Below are positions 17,295 through 26,325 of a stretch of DNA of 57,562 nt, piece after piece. A program made the translations under genes and the position numbers. Within the stretch, counting starts at the first letter, position 1. Each line of letters begins with the position of its first letter. Source of the DNA: CAZIVO01 sp964542765 (GTDB taxonomy: Bacteria; Planctomycetota; UBA1135; UBA2386); assembly GCA_964542765.1 (NCBI GenBank), contig CAZIVO010000008.1, forward strand, positions 1-57,562, written 5' to 3'. The notes beneath the pieces are model-generated. The model was given only the letters and a program-made list of their open reading frames with translations. It searched no databases and had not been told where the DNA came from.

Positions 17295-17933
17295 CTAGAG
17301 CTCTTCGATCACGTGGATTTTCCAGTCGTGTCCGGCGGTGATCTCATGGATCTGATCGACACGAAGGTCCGCGGGTATTCCCAGCTTTGGTGGGGGCTGG
17401 ATCACGAAGTCAGTGCTGGCTTGCTGGGTGCGCAGGTGGTGAGCGAGGCTGCTCACATAAACACCTTCGGGCACGACCATGCCAGGCCCTTCCTCGTAGC
17501 GCAATTCGACGAAAGCCTGTCGGAGGAGTTCTATCTTGATGAGGTGGCCGGACACGGAGAGGGTGAAGCTGCGCCGGTCCGGTGTCTCCGGATCGTGGGG
17601 TTTGATCGCGGCCGTACCGAGGAGGTGGATGGCAGGGGTTTGCTCTTTGATCTTTTGCCATCCGAGGGCGGCATGCATGGGGCCGGGGAGGTTTTGACGT
17701 CTTTTGAAGTCCTCGCCGAGGCAGTCGTAGATCACCTTGGGCTGATCGCGCCGGATGGCTTCCAGGAAGGTGCTGAGGGCCTTCTTCGGTGTCCGGAAGG
17801 ACCGTGAGATCCAGCGGCTATCGTCTGGCCCACACCACAGGCGTGTGAACGTGCAGCAGCCGCCCGCGGACAGGAGCGGCAAGGTCGCTGCCAGAGCAAG
17901 AATGGCGGGGAAGTCCCGGCGTGATCGACTCAT
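17295..17933 (-). CDS. Predicted lipoprotein, unknown
   Basis: 212 residues with a signal peptide and lipobox (LSAGGC, Cys at about 26), so a lipid-anchored envelope protein is likely. The mature part contains RTPKKALSTFLEAIRRDQPKV, which suggests a helical domain, then a beta-rich stretch. I recognise no family. It converges with the GGDEF-like gene and diverges from the DUF1573 gene. Confidence 0.7.
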   Translation of the reverse strand: MSRSRRDFPAILALAATLPLLSAGGCCTFTRLWCGPDDSRWISRSFRTPKKALSTFLEAIRRDQPKVIYDCLGEDFKRRQNLPGPMHAALGWQKIKEQTPAIHLLGTAAIKPHDPETPDRRSFTLSVSGHLIKIELLRQAFVELRYEEGPGMVVPEGVYVSSLAHHLRTQQASTDFVIQPPPKLGIPADLRVDQIHEITAGHDWKIHVIEEL

Positions 17934-18078
17934 CAGGGAGTTATTAAAATATGGAGGATGCCGGAGGTTATACTTGGACTAGTCGTTCTACCTTGCCAGA
18001 GAATTCTCGGTAGGCGAATTGTGATTCTGCTCTCTACCCTGCCCCACAGGGTAATGGTCACTGAACCCACGTAATACC
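17934..18078. promoter_or_regulatory. Divergent regulatory region with two hairpins
   Basis: Between the divergent lipoprotein and DUF1573 genes. One hairpin pairs CTACC (17988-17992) with GGTAG (18009-18013) around the 10-base palindrome GAGAATTCTC (17999-18008). A second pairs TACCCTG with CAGGGTA (18035-18053) with a 5-base loop. AT-rich TTATTAAAAT (17941-17950) could be part of a promoter for the minus-strand gene. These may be operators or leader hairpins; no regulator is identified. Confidence 0.4.
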
Positions 18079-19323
18079 ATGAACTATTCCTCCCGCTTGA
18101 TGTTGTCGTTTTTGGTCTGTATAGCGCCGCCTGTTCTGGTGGCCCAGAACGAAGAAGAGATTGCGAACGATGGCAGCAAGAAAGTTGTTGTCCCAGACTC
18201 CGTTGATGGCGATGCCTTTGGGGATCAGGCCGGAATGCTCGAGCACGACGAGCACGAGGGGCACCAGCACGCTTCCGATATCGATTGGACCAAACCGGAG
18301 GCGAACAGCTGGTTCCCTCGGACCATGCTCGATCTCGGATCATTCTTCCAGGAGGAAGATGCGAGTGGGGTGTTCAAGTTCAAGAACCCGACGAAGGCGA
18401 TCTGCCAGTTGAAAGATCTGGCGGGCAGTTGTACCTGCACGCATGCCGTTATTCGAATCGGCGGCCGTAAGTACGTCTACGACAGTGAGAAAAACCTATC
18501 GCGAGTGCTGAGCAAGGACGGGAATGAAGTCAAGGAGCGCGTCTCGCACATCAATGTAGGGCCGGGCGAGTCCGGTGAACTCGAAGTTCACATGAATATA
18601 GGTGGCTTCCAGGGTGACAAGGAAGCCAATCTGACCATACAGACCAGCGATCCTGACATGCCGTTGACCACGTTGCATTGGAAGGCTACGGGAGCCACCT
18701 ACTTCATTGCGGATCCTCCGGACATCGCGCTGAACGAGATGGACTGGGCTGACAAGCGGGAATTTCAGTTCGAGATCACTTCGCCTCTGAAGAAGGATTT
18801 CGAAATCACCGGCCACGATCCCTTGCCTGCCACGATGAAGATCTCGTATCGCAAGGAAATGCGAGGTGACAAGGCTGTTTGGCTTGTCCAGGGAAGCTAT
18901 GGTCCGGGAGTCGATCCGCGTGATGGCGGCGGCCAAATTGTTTTCAAGACGAATGTCGAGGACAAGACCGTCACGGTCGGGGTTTCGGCCATCGTCAAGG
19001 GCCCACTTGAGATGACGCCGGGTGGATTCTTGAGCTTCGGTGCTGTGCGCTCATCCGAGGGCAAGACCATGACGATCACCTTGACGCCGGTCGGCGAGTT
19101 TGAACTCAATGTGAATGAACTCGAAGTGACGGGCTTGAGCCTCAAGGCGGCGGACAAGAAGTTCTTCGGGGTTTCGCATCGAAAGGATGGCAAGAGTGTG
19201 AAGGTTGATTTGACGATCAAACCAGGCATTCCTAGGTCCATTGTCCGAGGAACGCTGAAGGTTCATCTCAACCACCCCGGCGCCAAGATGAAGGAAGTAA
19301 TGTTCAACGGATTCGTCCGCTGA
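18079..19323 (+). CDS. Exported DUF1573-domain protein
   Basis: 414 residues. A signal peptide (residues 1-22, ending VLVAQ) is followed by an acidic, His-rich segment (HDEHEGHQH). A DUF1573 domain comes next: LDLGSFFQEEDASGVFKFKN, with the characteristic short cysteine motif SCTCTHA (about residues 117-123). Two or three further beta-sandwich repeats follow (for example TPGGFLSFGAVRSSEGKTMTITL). Such proteins are common in planctomycetes and Bacteroidota as periplasmic Ig-like proteins of unknown role. The gene ends 2 bases before a pilB-like gene, so an operon link to the pilus ATPases is likely. Confidence 0.8.
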   Translation: MNYSSRLMLSFLVCIAPPVLVAQNEEEIANDGSKKVVVPDSVDGDAFGDQAGMLEHDEHEGHQHASDIDWTKPEANSWFPRTMLDLGSFFQEEDASGVFKFKNPTKAICQLKDLAGSCTCTHAVIRIGGRKYVYDSEKNLSRVLSKDGNEVKERVSHINVGPGESGELEVHMNIGGFQGDKEANLTIQTSDPDMPLTTLHWKATGATYFIADPPDIALNEMDWADKREFQFEITSPLKKDFEITGHDPLPATMKISYRKEMRGDKAVWLVQGSYGPGVDPRDGGGQIVFKTNVEDKTVTVGVSAIVKGPLEMTPGGFLSFGAVRSSEGKTMTITLTPVGEFELNVNELEVTGLSLKAADKKFFGVSHRKDGKSVKVDLTIKPGIPRSIVRGTLKVHLNHPGAKMKEVMFNGFVR

Positions 19324-19325
19324 GT

Positions 19326-20969
19326 ATGGGATCGACACTATCTGCGATTCTGATTGAACAGGGTGCCCTGACCCAGGATCAGGTAGCACAGGCTCAGTCT
19401 CTGGGTGCGAGTCGCGGTTTGCCGCTGGAGAAGGCCATCGGTGCCTTGGGTCTCGCCACAGAGGAGGTCGTGTATGAGGCGCTTGCCGGGACTGCCGGCC
19501 TGGGTTTTGTTGATCTCGGTCAGAAAGCTCCGGGACAGGATGTCATTGCGCGCATCCCGGTCGAGCAGATAGAGCAGAACGGAGCCCTGCCGGTTGCCGA
19601 GAAGGATGGATGCCTTTACGTGGCGATCGATGATCCGGTGAAGGTCTTCGTCGCCGATACTCTCGAATTCATCGCTGGGTGTGAAGTTCGTTGTGTCCTG
19701 GCCGCACCGAAGGCCTTGAAGGATGCGATTGGCCGCATCGCTGCTGGCAAGGTTGCTCGCCCCAGCAAGAAGGCTGCGAGTACTGCCAAGGGTGATGATC
19801 CTGATGCACCGATCATCCGATTGGTAGAGAGCACGATTCAGTCTGCGCTCGATGCGCGGGCCAGTGACATCCACGTGGAGCCTTTCGAGGGGCGCGTCCG
19901 CGTCCGTTTCCGTGTCGACGGGGTGCTTCGCGAGCATGCATCGTTGGAGGAAACTCTGATGGGGCCGCTGACGTCGCGACTGAAGATCATGGCATCGATG
20001 GACATTGCCGAGAAGCGCAAGCCACAGGACGGCCGGATCAATTTTCGGGCCTCTGATCGTTCGATCGATGTGAGGACTTCGGTGTTGCCATCGAGCCATG
20101 GTGAGACGATCGTCATGCGTCTTCTGGACAAGGAAGAAGGGTTGCGCTCCCTGGAATCGTTGGGTTTTGGCGGTGAGGACAACGAACGTTTTCAGAACAT
20201 CATCAAGCGCCCCAACGGCGTGTTCCTCGTCACGGGTCCGACCGGTTCGGGCAAGACCACCTCTTTGTATGCCGCACTGAAAACGCTCAATCGCAGCGAT
20301 ACGAAGATCATCACGGCCGAGGACCCTGTCGAGTTCGATATCGCCGGTATCAATCAGTGTCAGGTGCATCCGCGTATCGGTTTGACCTTTGCGCGGATCC
20401 TGCGCTCCATGTTGAGACAGGCTCCCAATATCATTTTGGTGGGTGAGATCCGTGATGCTGAGACCGCCGAGATTGCCATCCAGGCGGCTTTGACGGGCCA
20501 CCTGGTCTTTTCGACGCTCCACACCAATGATGCGCCATCGGCGATCACCAGATTGATCGATATGGGAGCTAAGCCCTTCCTGGTATCGGCGAGTGTGCAG
20601 GCGGTCATGGCGCAACGTTTGGTGCGAGTTCTCTGCAAGGAATGCAGTGCTCCTTACCGCCCTTCCGAGACGGAGATTCGTTCTCTGGCCCTGGAACCGG
20701 AACGGTTTGAAGATGTGGAGTTCCGCGGCCCACGAGGCTGCCCTGCCTGTGACCAGACCGGTTACCGCGGGCGGATCGGCCTGTTTGAACTCATGGCCAT
20801 GGATAACAGCTTGCGCGAGATGGTCTTCCGAGGGGAATCGACAGTGGGCTTGCGTTCCTACGCGCGGACTTCGGCGGGGATGCGGAGCCTCAAGGAGGAT
20901 GGGATCGCCAAGGTCACGCAAGGCATCACGTCCGTCGAAGAGTTGCTCCGGGTGACATCGCTGTCTTGA
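19326..20969 (+). CDS. GspE/PilB-type secretion or pilus assembly ATPase (copy 1)
   Basis: 547-residue hexameric ATPase of the type IV pilus/type II secretion family. The N-terminal MshEN/T2SSE-N domain (residues 1-140) is followed by the catalytic core: DASDIHVEPF-type ASDIHVEPFEGRVRVRFRVDG, Walker A GPTGSGKTT (about 303-311), the Asp box ITAEDPVEFD, Walker B ILVGEIRDAETA, and a His box (TGHLVFSTLHTND). A tetracysteine zinc site has CKEC (about 437) and CPAC (about 473). All catalytic motifs are intact. It begins 2 bases after the DUF1573 gene. No pilC, prepilin or secretin gene lies in the window, so pilus versus type II secretion cannot be decided. Confidence 0.92.
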   Translation: MGSTLSAILIEQGALTQDQVAQAQSLGASRGLPLEKAIGALGLATEEVVYEALAGTAGLGFVDLGQKAPGQDVIARIPVEQIEQNGALPVAEKDGCLYVAIDDPVKVFVADTLEFIAGCEVRCVLAAPKALKDAIGRIAAGKVARPSKKAASTAKGDDPDAPIIRLVESTIQSALDARASDIHVEPFEGRVRVRFRVDGVLREHASLEETLMGPLTSRLKIMASMDIAEKRKPQDGRINFRASDRSIDVRTSVLPSSHGETIVMRLLDKEEGLRSLESLGFGGEDNERFQNIIKRPNGVFLVTGPTGSGKTTSLYAALKTLNRSDTKIITAEDPVEFDIAGINQCQVHPRIGLTFARILRSMLRQAPNIILVGEIRDAETAEIAIQAALTGHLVFSTLHTNDAPSAITRLIDMGAKPFLVSASVQAVMAQRLVRVLCKECSAPYRPSETEIRSLALEPERFEDVEFRGPRGCPACDQTGYRGRIGLFELMAMDNSLREMVFRGESTVGLRSYARTSAGMRSLKEDGIAKVTQGITSVEELLRVTSLS

Positions 20970-21029
20970 TCGTCAGGCCCGGACGCCAAGAGTTGCTGGT
21001 CTCGTATCTTGGTCCATGTTGTTAAATTA

Positions 21030-21044
21030 CCGAGATCCTCTCGG
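21030..21044. other. Perfect hairpin before pilT-like gene
   Basis: CCGAGA and TCTCGG separated by TCC, followed by CCCC and not by a U-tract. It is located between the first pilB-like gene and the pilT-like gene, preceded by AT-rich TTGTTAAATTA. It might mark an internal promoter or an RNA processing point; the role is unknown. Confidence 0.35.
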
Positions 21045-21213
21045 CCCCATCTCTCGCCCCTGCCTTTTGGGCCGATGATGCTCGTATCGACGGCGTGGTG
21101 GGCCGGTTGGAGCCGGTGTCGAGGATTTTGAGCGATGTTGGCGGAGTCAGAAACCCAGGAATCTGTGCAAGCTGATGCGAGACTCGGAGCATTTGCCGCC
21201 TATTCTGAGACAG

Positions 21214-22278
21214 ATGTCTGACGTCAAGGAATTGCTGGATGCTTGCTACGAACAGGGGGCTTCGGATCTTCACCTGTCGGTGGGCCGCCCGCCCGTGCTG
21301 CGCTTGCGCGGCGGGCTGCACGAACTCGATGGGCCAAAGCTGACACCCGAGGATACGCTGGCGATGGCCTTGGATCTGATGCCCGAGCGGAATGCGGAAG
21401 AGTTTTCGGAAGGAGGCACCACCGATTTTGGCTATGCCCACGGCGATAAGTGCCGGTTCCGGATCAGTATCTTGCGGCAGAAGGGTGACTGTGGCCTGGT
21501 GATGCGCTTGATCCCGCACAAACTCCTGTCCTTCGAGCAGATCGGTCTCCCCGAGTCGGTCAAGGGTCTCTTGAATCTTCACCGGGGGCTGATTTTGGTG
21601 ACGGGTCCGACGGGCTCGGGAAAGACCACCACCCTGGCGACGATGCTCGATTGGATCAACGAGAATAGAGAATCGCACATCGTCACCATCGAGGACCCGA
21701 TCGAGTATTACCACTCGCACAAGCGCAGCCAGATGACGCAGCGAGAGGTGGGCACGGATGTGCCGAACTTTTCCGAATCCATGCGCCGGGTGCTCCGCCA
21801 GGATCCCGATGTGATCCTTCTGGGCGAGATGCGTGATCTGGAAACCACGTCTTCGGCCATCACGGCTGCGGAAACGGGTCACCTCGTTTTTGGAACCTTG
21901 CACACGACCGGTTCGGCTCGAACCGTTGACCGCATCATTGATCAGTATCCTACCGATCAGCAGGAGCAAATCAGATCGCAGCTGGCGGTGGCCCTGGTCG
22001 CCGTGATTTCTCAGGTTTTGCTGCCCACTGCGGATGGGGTGGGGCGTGTGGCGGCCTTCGAGATCATGCTGACCAATCCCGCCATCGAGAATCACATCCG
22101 CAAGTGCGAGACGTTCAAGATCCCGTCGGTGATCCAGACCAGTCGCCGTGAAGGGATGATGCTGCTCGATGATTGCCTGCTCGATCTCTATCGCGAGGGG
22201 CGAGTCAGCAAGGACGAAGCCCTCGATCATTCCTTTGACGCCAAGAGGATGGTGCAGCGCATGGGCGGGGAGGTCTGA
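21214..22278 (+). CDS. pilT: PilT-type twitching motility (retraction) ATPase
   Basis: 354-residue PilT-family ATPase, which in known systems depolymerises type IV pili. It has the PilT N-terminal pattern EQGASDLHLSVGRPPVLRLRG, Walker A GPTGSGKTT, Asp box TIEDPIEYYH, Walker B VILLGEMRDLET, His box (GHLVFGTLHTTG) and the PilT-specific C-terminal segment IRKCETFKIPSVIQTSRREGM. It lacks the zinc-binding domain of PilB, as expected. I chose the ATG at 21214 (MSDVKELL), which aligns with family starts; an ATG at 21175 would add 13 residues. It lies between two PilB-type genes and is 3 bases from the second. Confidence 0.92.
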   Translation: MSDVKELLDACYEQGASDLHLSVGRPPVLRLRGGLHELDGPKLTPEDTLAMALDLMPERNAEEFSEGGTTDFGYAHGDKCRFRISILRQKGDCGLVMRLIPHKLLSFEQIGLPESVKGLLNLHRGLILVTGPTGSGKTTTLATMLDWINENRESHIVTIEDPIEYYHSHKRSQMTQREVGTDVPNFSESMRRVLRQDPDVILLGEMRDLETTSSAITAAETGHLVFGTLHTTGSARTVDRIIDQYPTDQQEQIRSQLAVALVAVISQVLLPTADGVGRVAAFEIMLTNPAIENHIRKCETFKIPSVIQTSRREGMMLLDDCLLDLYREGRVSKDEALDHSFDAKRMVQRMGGEV

Positions 22279-22281
22279 TCC

Positions 22282-23973
22282 ATGGCCGGGCGGCGGCTCA
22301 TTGGCCAGATTCTCAAGGACCAGGCTGCTATCCACGAGGGGCAGATCCAGGAGGCGCTCACGGTGCAGCGTGAGAAGGGTGGCCGCATCGGCGAGATCTT
22401 GCTGGGACTCGAGCATATCGAGCGGGCTGACCTGGCCAAGGCCTTGGCTGCCCAGGCTGGCATGCCTTTCGTCGATCTCGGCACCCAGGCGCCCTCGGTG
22501 GATGCGATTGGCAAGCTGGACGCCGGGACAGCCAGGGCGTTTGGGGTGATTCCTGTGTCGCTCAGCGGCAAGGAACTGACCGTCGTGCTGGGCGATCCCT
22601 TGAATGCGTCGGTGCTCACCGATCTCGCTTTCACCACGGGTCTGGAGGTCACTGCAGCTGTTGCTGACGAGAAGCTGATCCGCGAAGCGCTCGATCGGTT
22701 CTACGTCGAGGAGGCCGTGCCGACCAAGGACAAGATGAAGGAGTTGGTCGACGATCTCCAAAGCCAGGGCGGCAAGTTAGATCTCGATGACAAGGCTGCG
22801 ATGGCCTCGGCTGCACCGGTTGTCAAGCTGCTCAACTACGTTCTCTATCAGGCGATCAAGGACAAGGCTTCCGATATCCACCTCGAGCCCTTCGAGGGCG
22901 AATTCAAGATTCGCTACCGTGTCGATGGAGTTCTTTATGAACTCGAAGCGCCACCGCCACACTTGGCGGTGGCCCTCACGTCTCGCGTGAAGGTGATGGC
23001 GGATCTGGATATCGCCGAGACGCGATTGCCGCAGGATGGGAGGATCGAACTCACTGTCAGCGGCCATCCGGTAGATCTTCGAGTATCGACCTTGCCGACG
23101 ATGGCGGGGGAGTCTTGTGTGTTGCGCGTGCTCGATCGCTCCGTGGTTGCTCTCAATCTCAACAATCTGGGATTTGGTGACCATGACAAGCAAGCGATCC
23201 GCAATCTGATCGGCTTGCCTCATGGCATCGTTTTGGTGACGGGACCGACGGGTTCGGGCAAGACGACCACCTTGTATGCCATGCTCAACGAGGCGAATGC
23301 GGTGGACGTCAAGATCATCACGGTCGAGGATCCAGTCGAGTACGACCTCGAAGGCATCGTGCAGATCCCGGTCAATGATGAGATCGGAGTCAACTACGCG
23401 CGTGTTTTGCGGACGATCTTGCGGCAGGACCCCGACATGATCCTGGTAGGTGAGATTCGTGATCCGGAAACGGCCCAGACTGCCATCGAGGCCAGCTTGA
23501 CCGGTCACCTGGTCTTCTCGACGCTGCACACCAATGATGCGCCATCGGCCATCACTCGCCTGGTCGATATCGGGATCGAGCCCTTCTTGATCACCGCGAC
23601 ACTCGAAGCGGTCCTCGCACAGCGGCTGGTGCGCAGGATTTGCGCGGAGTGTAAGACCTTCTATGACCCCGGTGAAAATGTGCTCCGCGAGCTGCAGTTG
23701 ACCGCGGACGATGTTGGCGGCAAGCAATTCGCTCATGGCAAGGGCTGTTCGGCCTGTAACTTCACCGGTTTCAGGGGGCGTTTGGCGATCAATGAGCTGA
23801 TGATTGTGGATGACCGCCTCAAGCATCTGATCTTGGAGCGGACCAGCATCGATGGCCTGCGGGAGGCCGCCATCGAGTCAGGTATGGGATCTTTGCGTGA
23901 TGCCGGCCTGAGCGCGATCTATGACGGCGTGACAACGGTTGAGGAAATCTTGCGGGAGACGATGTACAGCTAG
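22282..23973 (+). CDS. GspE/PilB-type secretion or pilus assembly ATPase (copy 2)
   Basis: 563-residue paralogue of the gene at 19326. N-terminal T2SSE-N/MshEN domain, then KASDIHLEPFEGEFKIRYRVDG, Walker A GPTGSGKTT (about 319-327), VEDPVEYD, Walker B ILVGEIRDPETA, TGHLVFSTLHTND, and zinc cysteines CAEC (about 454) and CSAC (about 489). All motifs are intact. It starts 3 bases after the pilT-like gene. Two extension ATPases flanking one retraction ATPase could serve two pilus types, or a pilus and a type II secretion system. Confidence 0.92.
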   Translation: MAGRRLIGQILKDQAAIHEGQIQEALTVQREKGGRIGEILLGLEHIERADLAKALAAQAGMPFVDLGTQAPSVDAIGKLDAGTARAFGVIPVSLSGKELTVVLGDPLNASVLTDLAFTTGLEVTAAVADEKLIREALDRFYVEEAVPTKDKMKELVDDLQSQGGKLDLDDKAAMASAAPVVKLLNYVLYQAIKDKASDIHLEPFEGEFKIRYRVDGVLYELEAPPPHLAVALTSRVKVMADLDIAETRLPQDGRIELTVSGHPVDLRVSTLPTMAGESCVLRVLDRSVVALNLNNLGFGDHDKQAIRNLIGLPHGIVLVTGPTGSGKTTTLYAMLNEANAVDVKIITVEDPVEYDLEGIVQIPVNDEIGVNYARVLRTILRQDPDMILVGEIRDPETAQTAIEASLTGHLVFSTLHTNDAPSAITRLVDIGIEPFLITATLEAVLAQRLVRRICAECKTFYDPGENVLRELQLTADDVGGKQFAHGKGCSACNFTGFRGRLAINELMIVDDRLKHLILERTSIDGLREAAIESGMGSLRDAGLSAIYDGVTTVEEILRETMYS

Positions 23974-24028
23974 CCAGAGCGCCTGGGACGGCTCTGGAGG
24001 CGGGTTTGCTGGAAGCGGCCTTCGTGCG

Positions 24029-24057
24029 TTGACTTGGGGCCACCCTCTCGCTACCTT
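24029..24057 (+). promoter_or_regulatory. Promoter of rpmH
   Basis: -35 TTGACT (24029-24034), 17-base spacer, -10 TACCTT (24052-24057) in the context GC-TACCTT-GCTCCGCCTT, nearly identical to the rplM promoter. The predicted start is about 18 bases before the ATG. Confidence 0.7.
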
Positions 24058-24081
24058 GCTCCGCCTTTCCCACCCAGAACC

Positions 24082-24216
24082 ATGAAGATCAAGATCCGTA
24101 GATCCAACCGTAAGCGCGCCAAGAAGGTCGGCTTCCGGAGCCGTTCCAAGACGGTGGGCGGACGCAAGATCATCAAGCGCAAGCGCCGGAAATCAGGGAA
24201 GTTCCGCGTTGGCTAG
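24082..24216 (+). CDS. rpmH: Ribosomal protein L34
   Basis: 44-residue, highly basic large-subunit protein. The L34 core is clear: RSNRKRAKKVGFRSRSKT, GRKIIKRKRRKSGKF. It is shorter than many automatic cutoffs. The usual downstream rnpA (RNase P protein) and yidC genes are absent here, so the gene is separated from the classic dnaA/rpmH/rnpA origin context. A promoter with consensus-like boxes lies immediately upstream. Confidence 0.93.
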   Translation: MKIKIRRSNRKRAKKVGFRSRSKTVGGRKIIKRKRRKSGKFRVG

Positions 24217-24359
24217 GAGTCTGAAGTCGCCTCTGGCGGCTGCTGACCGCTTGCGGACCGCCGCTGGCGGAACTCTGGTGATCGGGCAGCAGCGGTTGAT
24301 TCAAACTGCCGGGGATAAGGCTGGCACCTGGCGATGGTGAGTTGGATGGACGATGAGCG

Positions 24360-25259
24360 ATGAAGAATCCCCGTGTCCTTGGAGGCATCTGTGCCATCGT
24401 GACTCTGGTCTTGGCGAGCATCGCCTTTGTGCTGTTCCAGCAGTCGGAGCGGGATGAGGCTGCGATCTCGGATCTCTTGCTTTCTGTCCAGGTAGAACAA
24501 GAGCGTGACCGGTTGGATCGATCGGCGATTTCTGATCTGTTGCGGCAACTCTCCAAGCAGCATGAGGCGACGCCCGATGATCGCTTGGTCCATGAGAAGG
24601 CATGCCTTGAACTCCTCATCAATCGGGTCAAGGATGCTTGGGAGACGCATGCGGGACTGGCGCTGCGATTGGACGCGGCCCCGCACGATCTCTTGCTGGG
24701 AGCGCGTATCCTGCAGAGGTTGCACGCCAGCACGGGTGCTCATGTTCATGTGGTAGATGCCATGGGATTTGCCGAGCGATGCTTCGAGCAGACCGGGTCG
24801 CCAGGGGCATTGTTTTTGGCCTGGCAATGTGCAGACCGGAGTGGTCGCGACGAGGACAGGAGTCGCATAGGCTCTGTCTTGATCGATGATCATGGAGATT
24901 CCCCCCAGGGGCGGTTTGTGGCGAGCATCTGGGATGAGAGCTTGACCGCGGCGCAACTCCAGCGACGCCTGCAAGATCTTCAGGGTGAGTTCGACCCCAT
25001 GCCGGCGGAACTGGATATTGCCCTGGCGCACTTGTTGCTCAAAAAGGGCGATCAGCAGTCGATCCTCGAGGCCGTGGATCGCCTGGATACCGTGCTCGCT
25101 GACTTTCCTGTCAGCATAGGCGCGCGCCATCTACGGGCTTTGGCTCACCATCATGACAAGGAAGACGATCGACGGAACTATCACCTGAAGTGGCTCATGG
25201 AACATGCCGAGGCAACCGATCCCCGTCGCGCGATCTGGCAGGGCCTCCTGGGGAAGTAA
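24360..25259 (+). CDS. Membrane-anchored helical (TPR-like) protein, unknown
   Basis: 299 residues. One N-terminal membrane helix (GICAIVTLVLASIAFVLF, about 9-26) is followed by a largely helical, Leu/Ala/Asp-rich region that resembles TPR-type arrays (for example DIALAHLLLKKGDQQSILEAV and GARHLRALAHHHDKEDD). No catalytic motif is seen. The next gene also carries TPR-like helices, and both may be envelope stress or assembly proteins; that is inference. There is no recognised family. Confidence 0.65.
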   Translation: MKNPRVLGGICAIVTLVLASIAFVLFQQSERDEAAISDLLLSVQVEQERDRLDRSAISDLLRQLSKQHEATPDDRLVHEKACLELLINRVKDAWETHAGLALRLDAAPHDLLLGARILQRLHASTGAHVHVVDAMGFAERCFEQTGSPGALFLAWQCADRSGRDEDRSRIGSVLIDDHGDSPQGRFVASIWDESLTAAQLQRRLQDLQGEFDPMPAELDIALAHLLLKKGDQQSILEAVDRLDTVLADFPVSIGARHLRALAHHHDKEDDRRNYHLKWLMEHAEATDPRRAIWQGLLGK

Positions 25260-25355
25260 ATTCCGGCTTCCTTACGCCCTACAAATTTCTGTTACTCGAT
25301 GATTCCGGGCACCCTCGCTCTTGACGCTCGAGGTGCCTCACCTTCATCTGATGTG

Positions 25356-26138
25356 ATGACCACCTCCTTGATGTTTGACGTTACTCGCGAGAACTTCGAA
25401 TCGGAGGTCGTGCCGCAGTCTGCGAACGTCCCCGTGCTGCTGGACTTCTGGGCAGACTGGTGTGAGCCCTGCAAGTCGATGGGGCCGGTCCTGGAGCGGC
25501 TCCTTGCGAAATATGGCGGCGCCTTCGTGATCGGCAAGATCGACACGGATCAGCAGTCCGAACTCGCCGGATTGTTCATGCAGCGCATCTTCCAGGTGAG
25601 CAGCATTCCATTTTTCGTGTTGCTGAAGGAAGGCAAGCCCGTTGATGCCTTCGCCGGTGCCGTCGGCGAGGCGGAGATCGAGAATTTCCTCGGAAAACAC
25701 GGAATTCAGCCCATCGAGGGCGGCGATGGGGGCGAATCTGAGGATGGCGGGCCCACTCCTGAGGCCATTCTGACCGATGGCCGTCGGGCTGCCATGGCTG
25801 GTGATGCTGCGGCGGTCAGGGAGGCCTTGGCGGCCATGCCCGAAGGGCATGATCTGGCGGCGGAGGCGACGCGTCTACTCGAGGGCCTCGAGTGGCTGGA
25901 GATCGAGTTGACCGATACCCCCTCGCCTGCTGGAGTTTTGCTCGAGCAGGGGCGGACGCATCTCCGTGCGGGGGACCTGGAATCGGCCATGGAGGCACTT
26001 CTCGCGGCCTTGGCGGCTGACAAGGATCATGCCAAGGGGCTCGGCCGACGGGCCATGCTCTTGTGTTTTTCGCTGGCGGGTGAGGATAGCGAGGCGACCG
26101 AGCAGTTCCGCCGTCGCATGGCGACCGTGCTCTTCTGA
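25356..26138 (+). CDS. Thioredoxin-domain protein with C-terminal TPR region (CnoX/YbbN-like)
   Basis: About 260 residues. A thioredoxin fold carries the redox motif WCEPCK and a cis-Pro loop (VSSIPFFVLLKEGK). The C-terminal half (after an acidic Gly-rich linker, GGDGGESEDGG) has helices resembling the TPR tail of CnoX/YbbN co-chaperones (GRTHLRAGDLESAMEALLAAL). CnoX proteins protect and hand over oxidised clients to GroEL. The CxxC here suggests reducing activity as well. No signal peptide is seen, so it is cytosolic. Start choice is uncertain (25299, 25356 or 25371); I prefer 25356, but no clear ribosome site is visible. Confidence 0.82.
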   Translation: MTTSLMFDVTRENFESEVVPQSANVPVLLDFWADWCEPCKSMGPVLERLLAKYGGAFVIGKIDTDQQSELAGLFMQRIFQVSSIPFFVLLKEGKPVDAFAGAVGEAEIENFLGKHGIQPIEGGDGGESEDGGPTPEAILTDGRRAAMAGDAAAVREALAAMPEGHDLAAEATRLLEGLEWLEIELTDTPSPAGVLLEQGRTHLRAGDLESAMEALLAALAADKDHAKGLGRRAMLLCFSLAGEDSEATEQFRRRMATVLF

Positions 26139-26296
26139 GCGGTTTCTGGTCACTCCGGTGCGGACATCCCTGTGCTGGCGGTGGGCGCTTAGGGGGCTTC
26201 GGCGGCACTGCGAAGGTGAGAACCTCGCCTGTACCTAACCATCGGTGTCATGGCCGTTACATAAGTGGTGCAGCAAGGCTCCGTCGACAGCGCTAC

Positions 26297-26325
26297 TTGT
26301 AGCAACAACCGTATAGAGCTACATT
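26297..26325 (+). promoter_or_regulatory. Candidate promoter of the DUF1800-DUF1501 pair
   Basis: -35 TTGTAG (26297-26302), 17-base spacer, -10 TACATT (26320-26325) in the context GC-TACATT-GC, the same extended -10 as before rplM and rpmH. A 12-base inverted repeat GCTACTTGTAGC overlaps the -35 box. The surrounding 250 bases (26139-26388) hold nothing else recognisable. Confidence 0.5.

Noticed and set aside
19326..23973. Recent tandem duplication of the pilB-like genes
   Set aside because: The two proteins differ widely outside the motifs, which suggests old paralogues or different systems.
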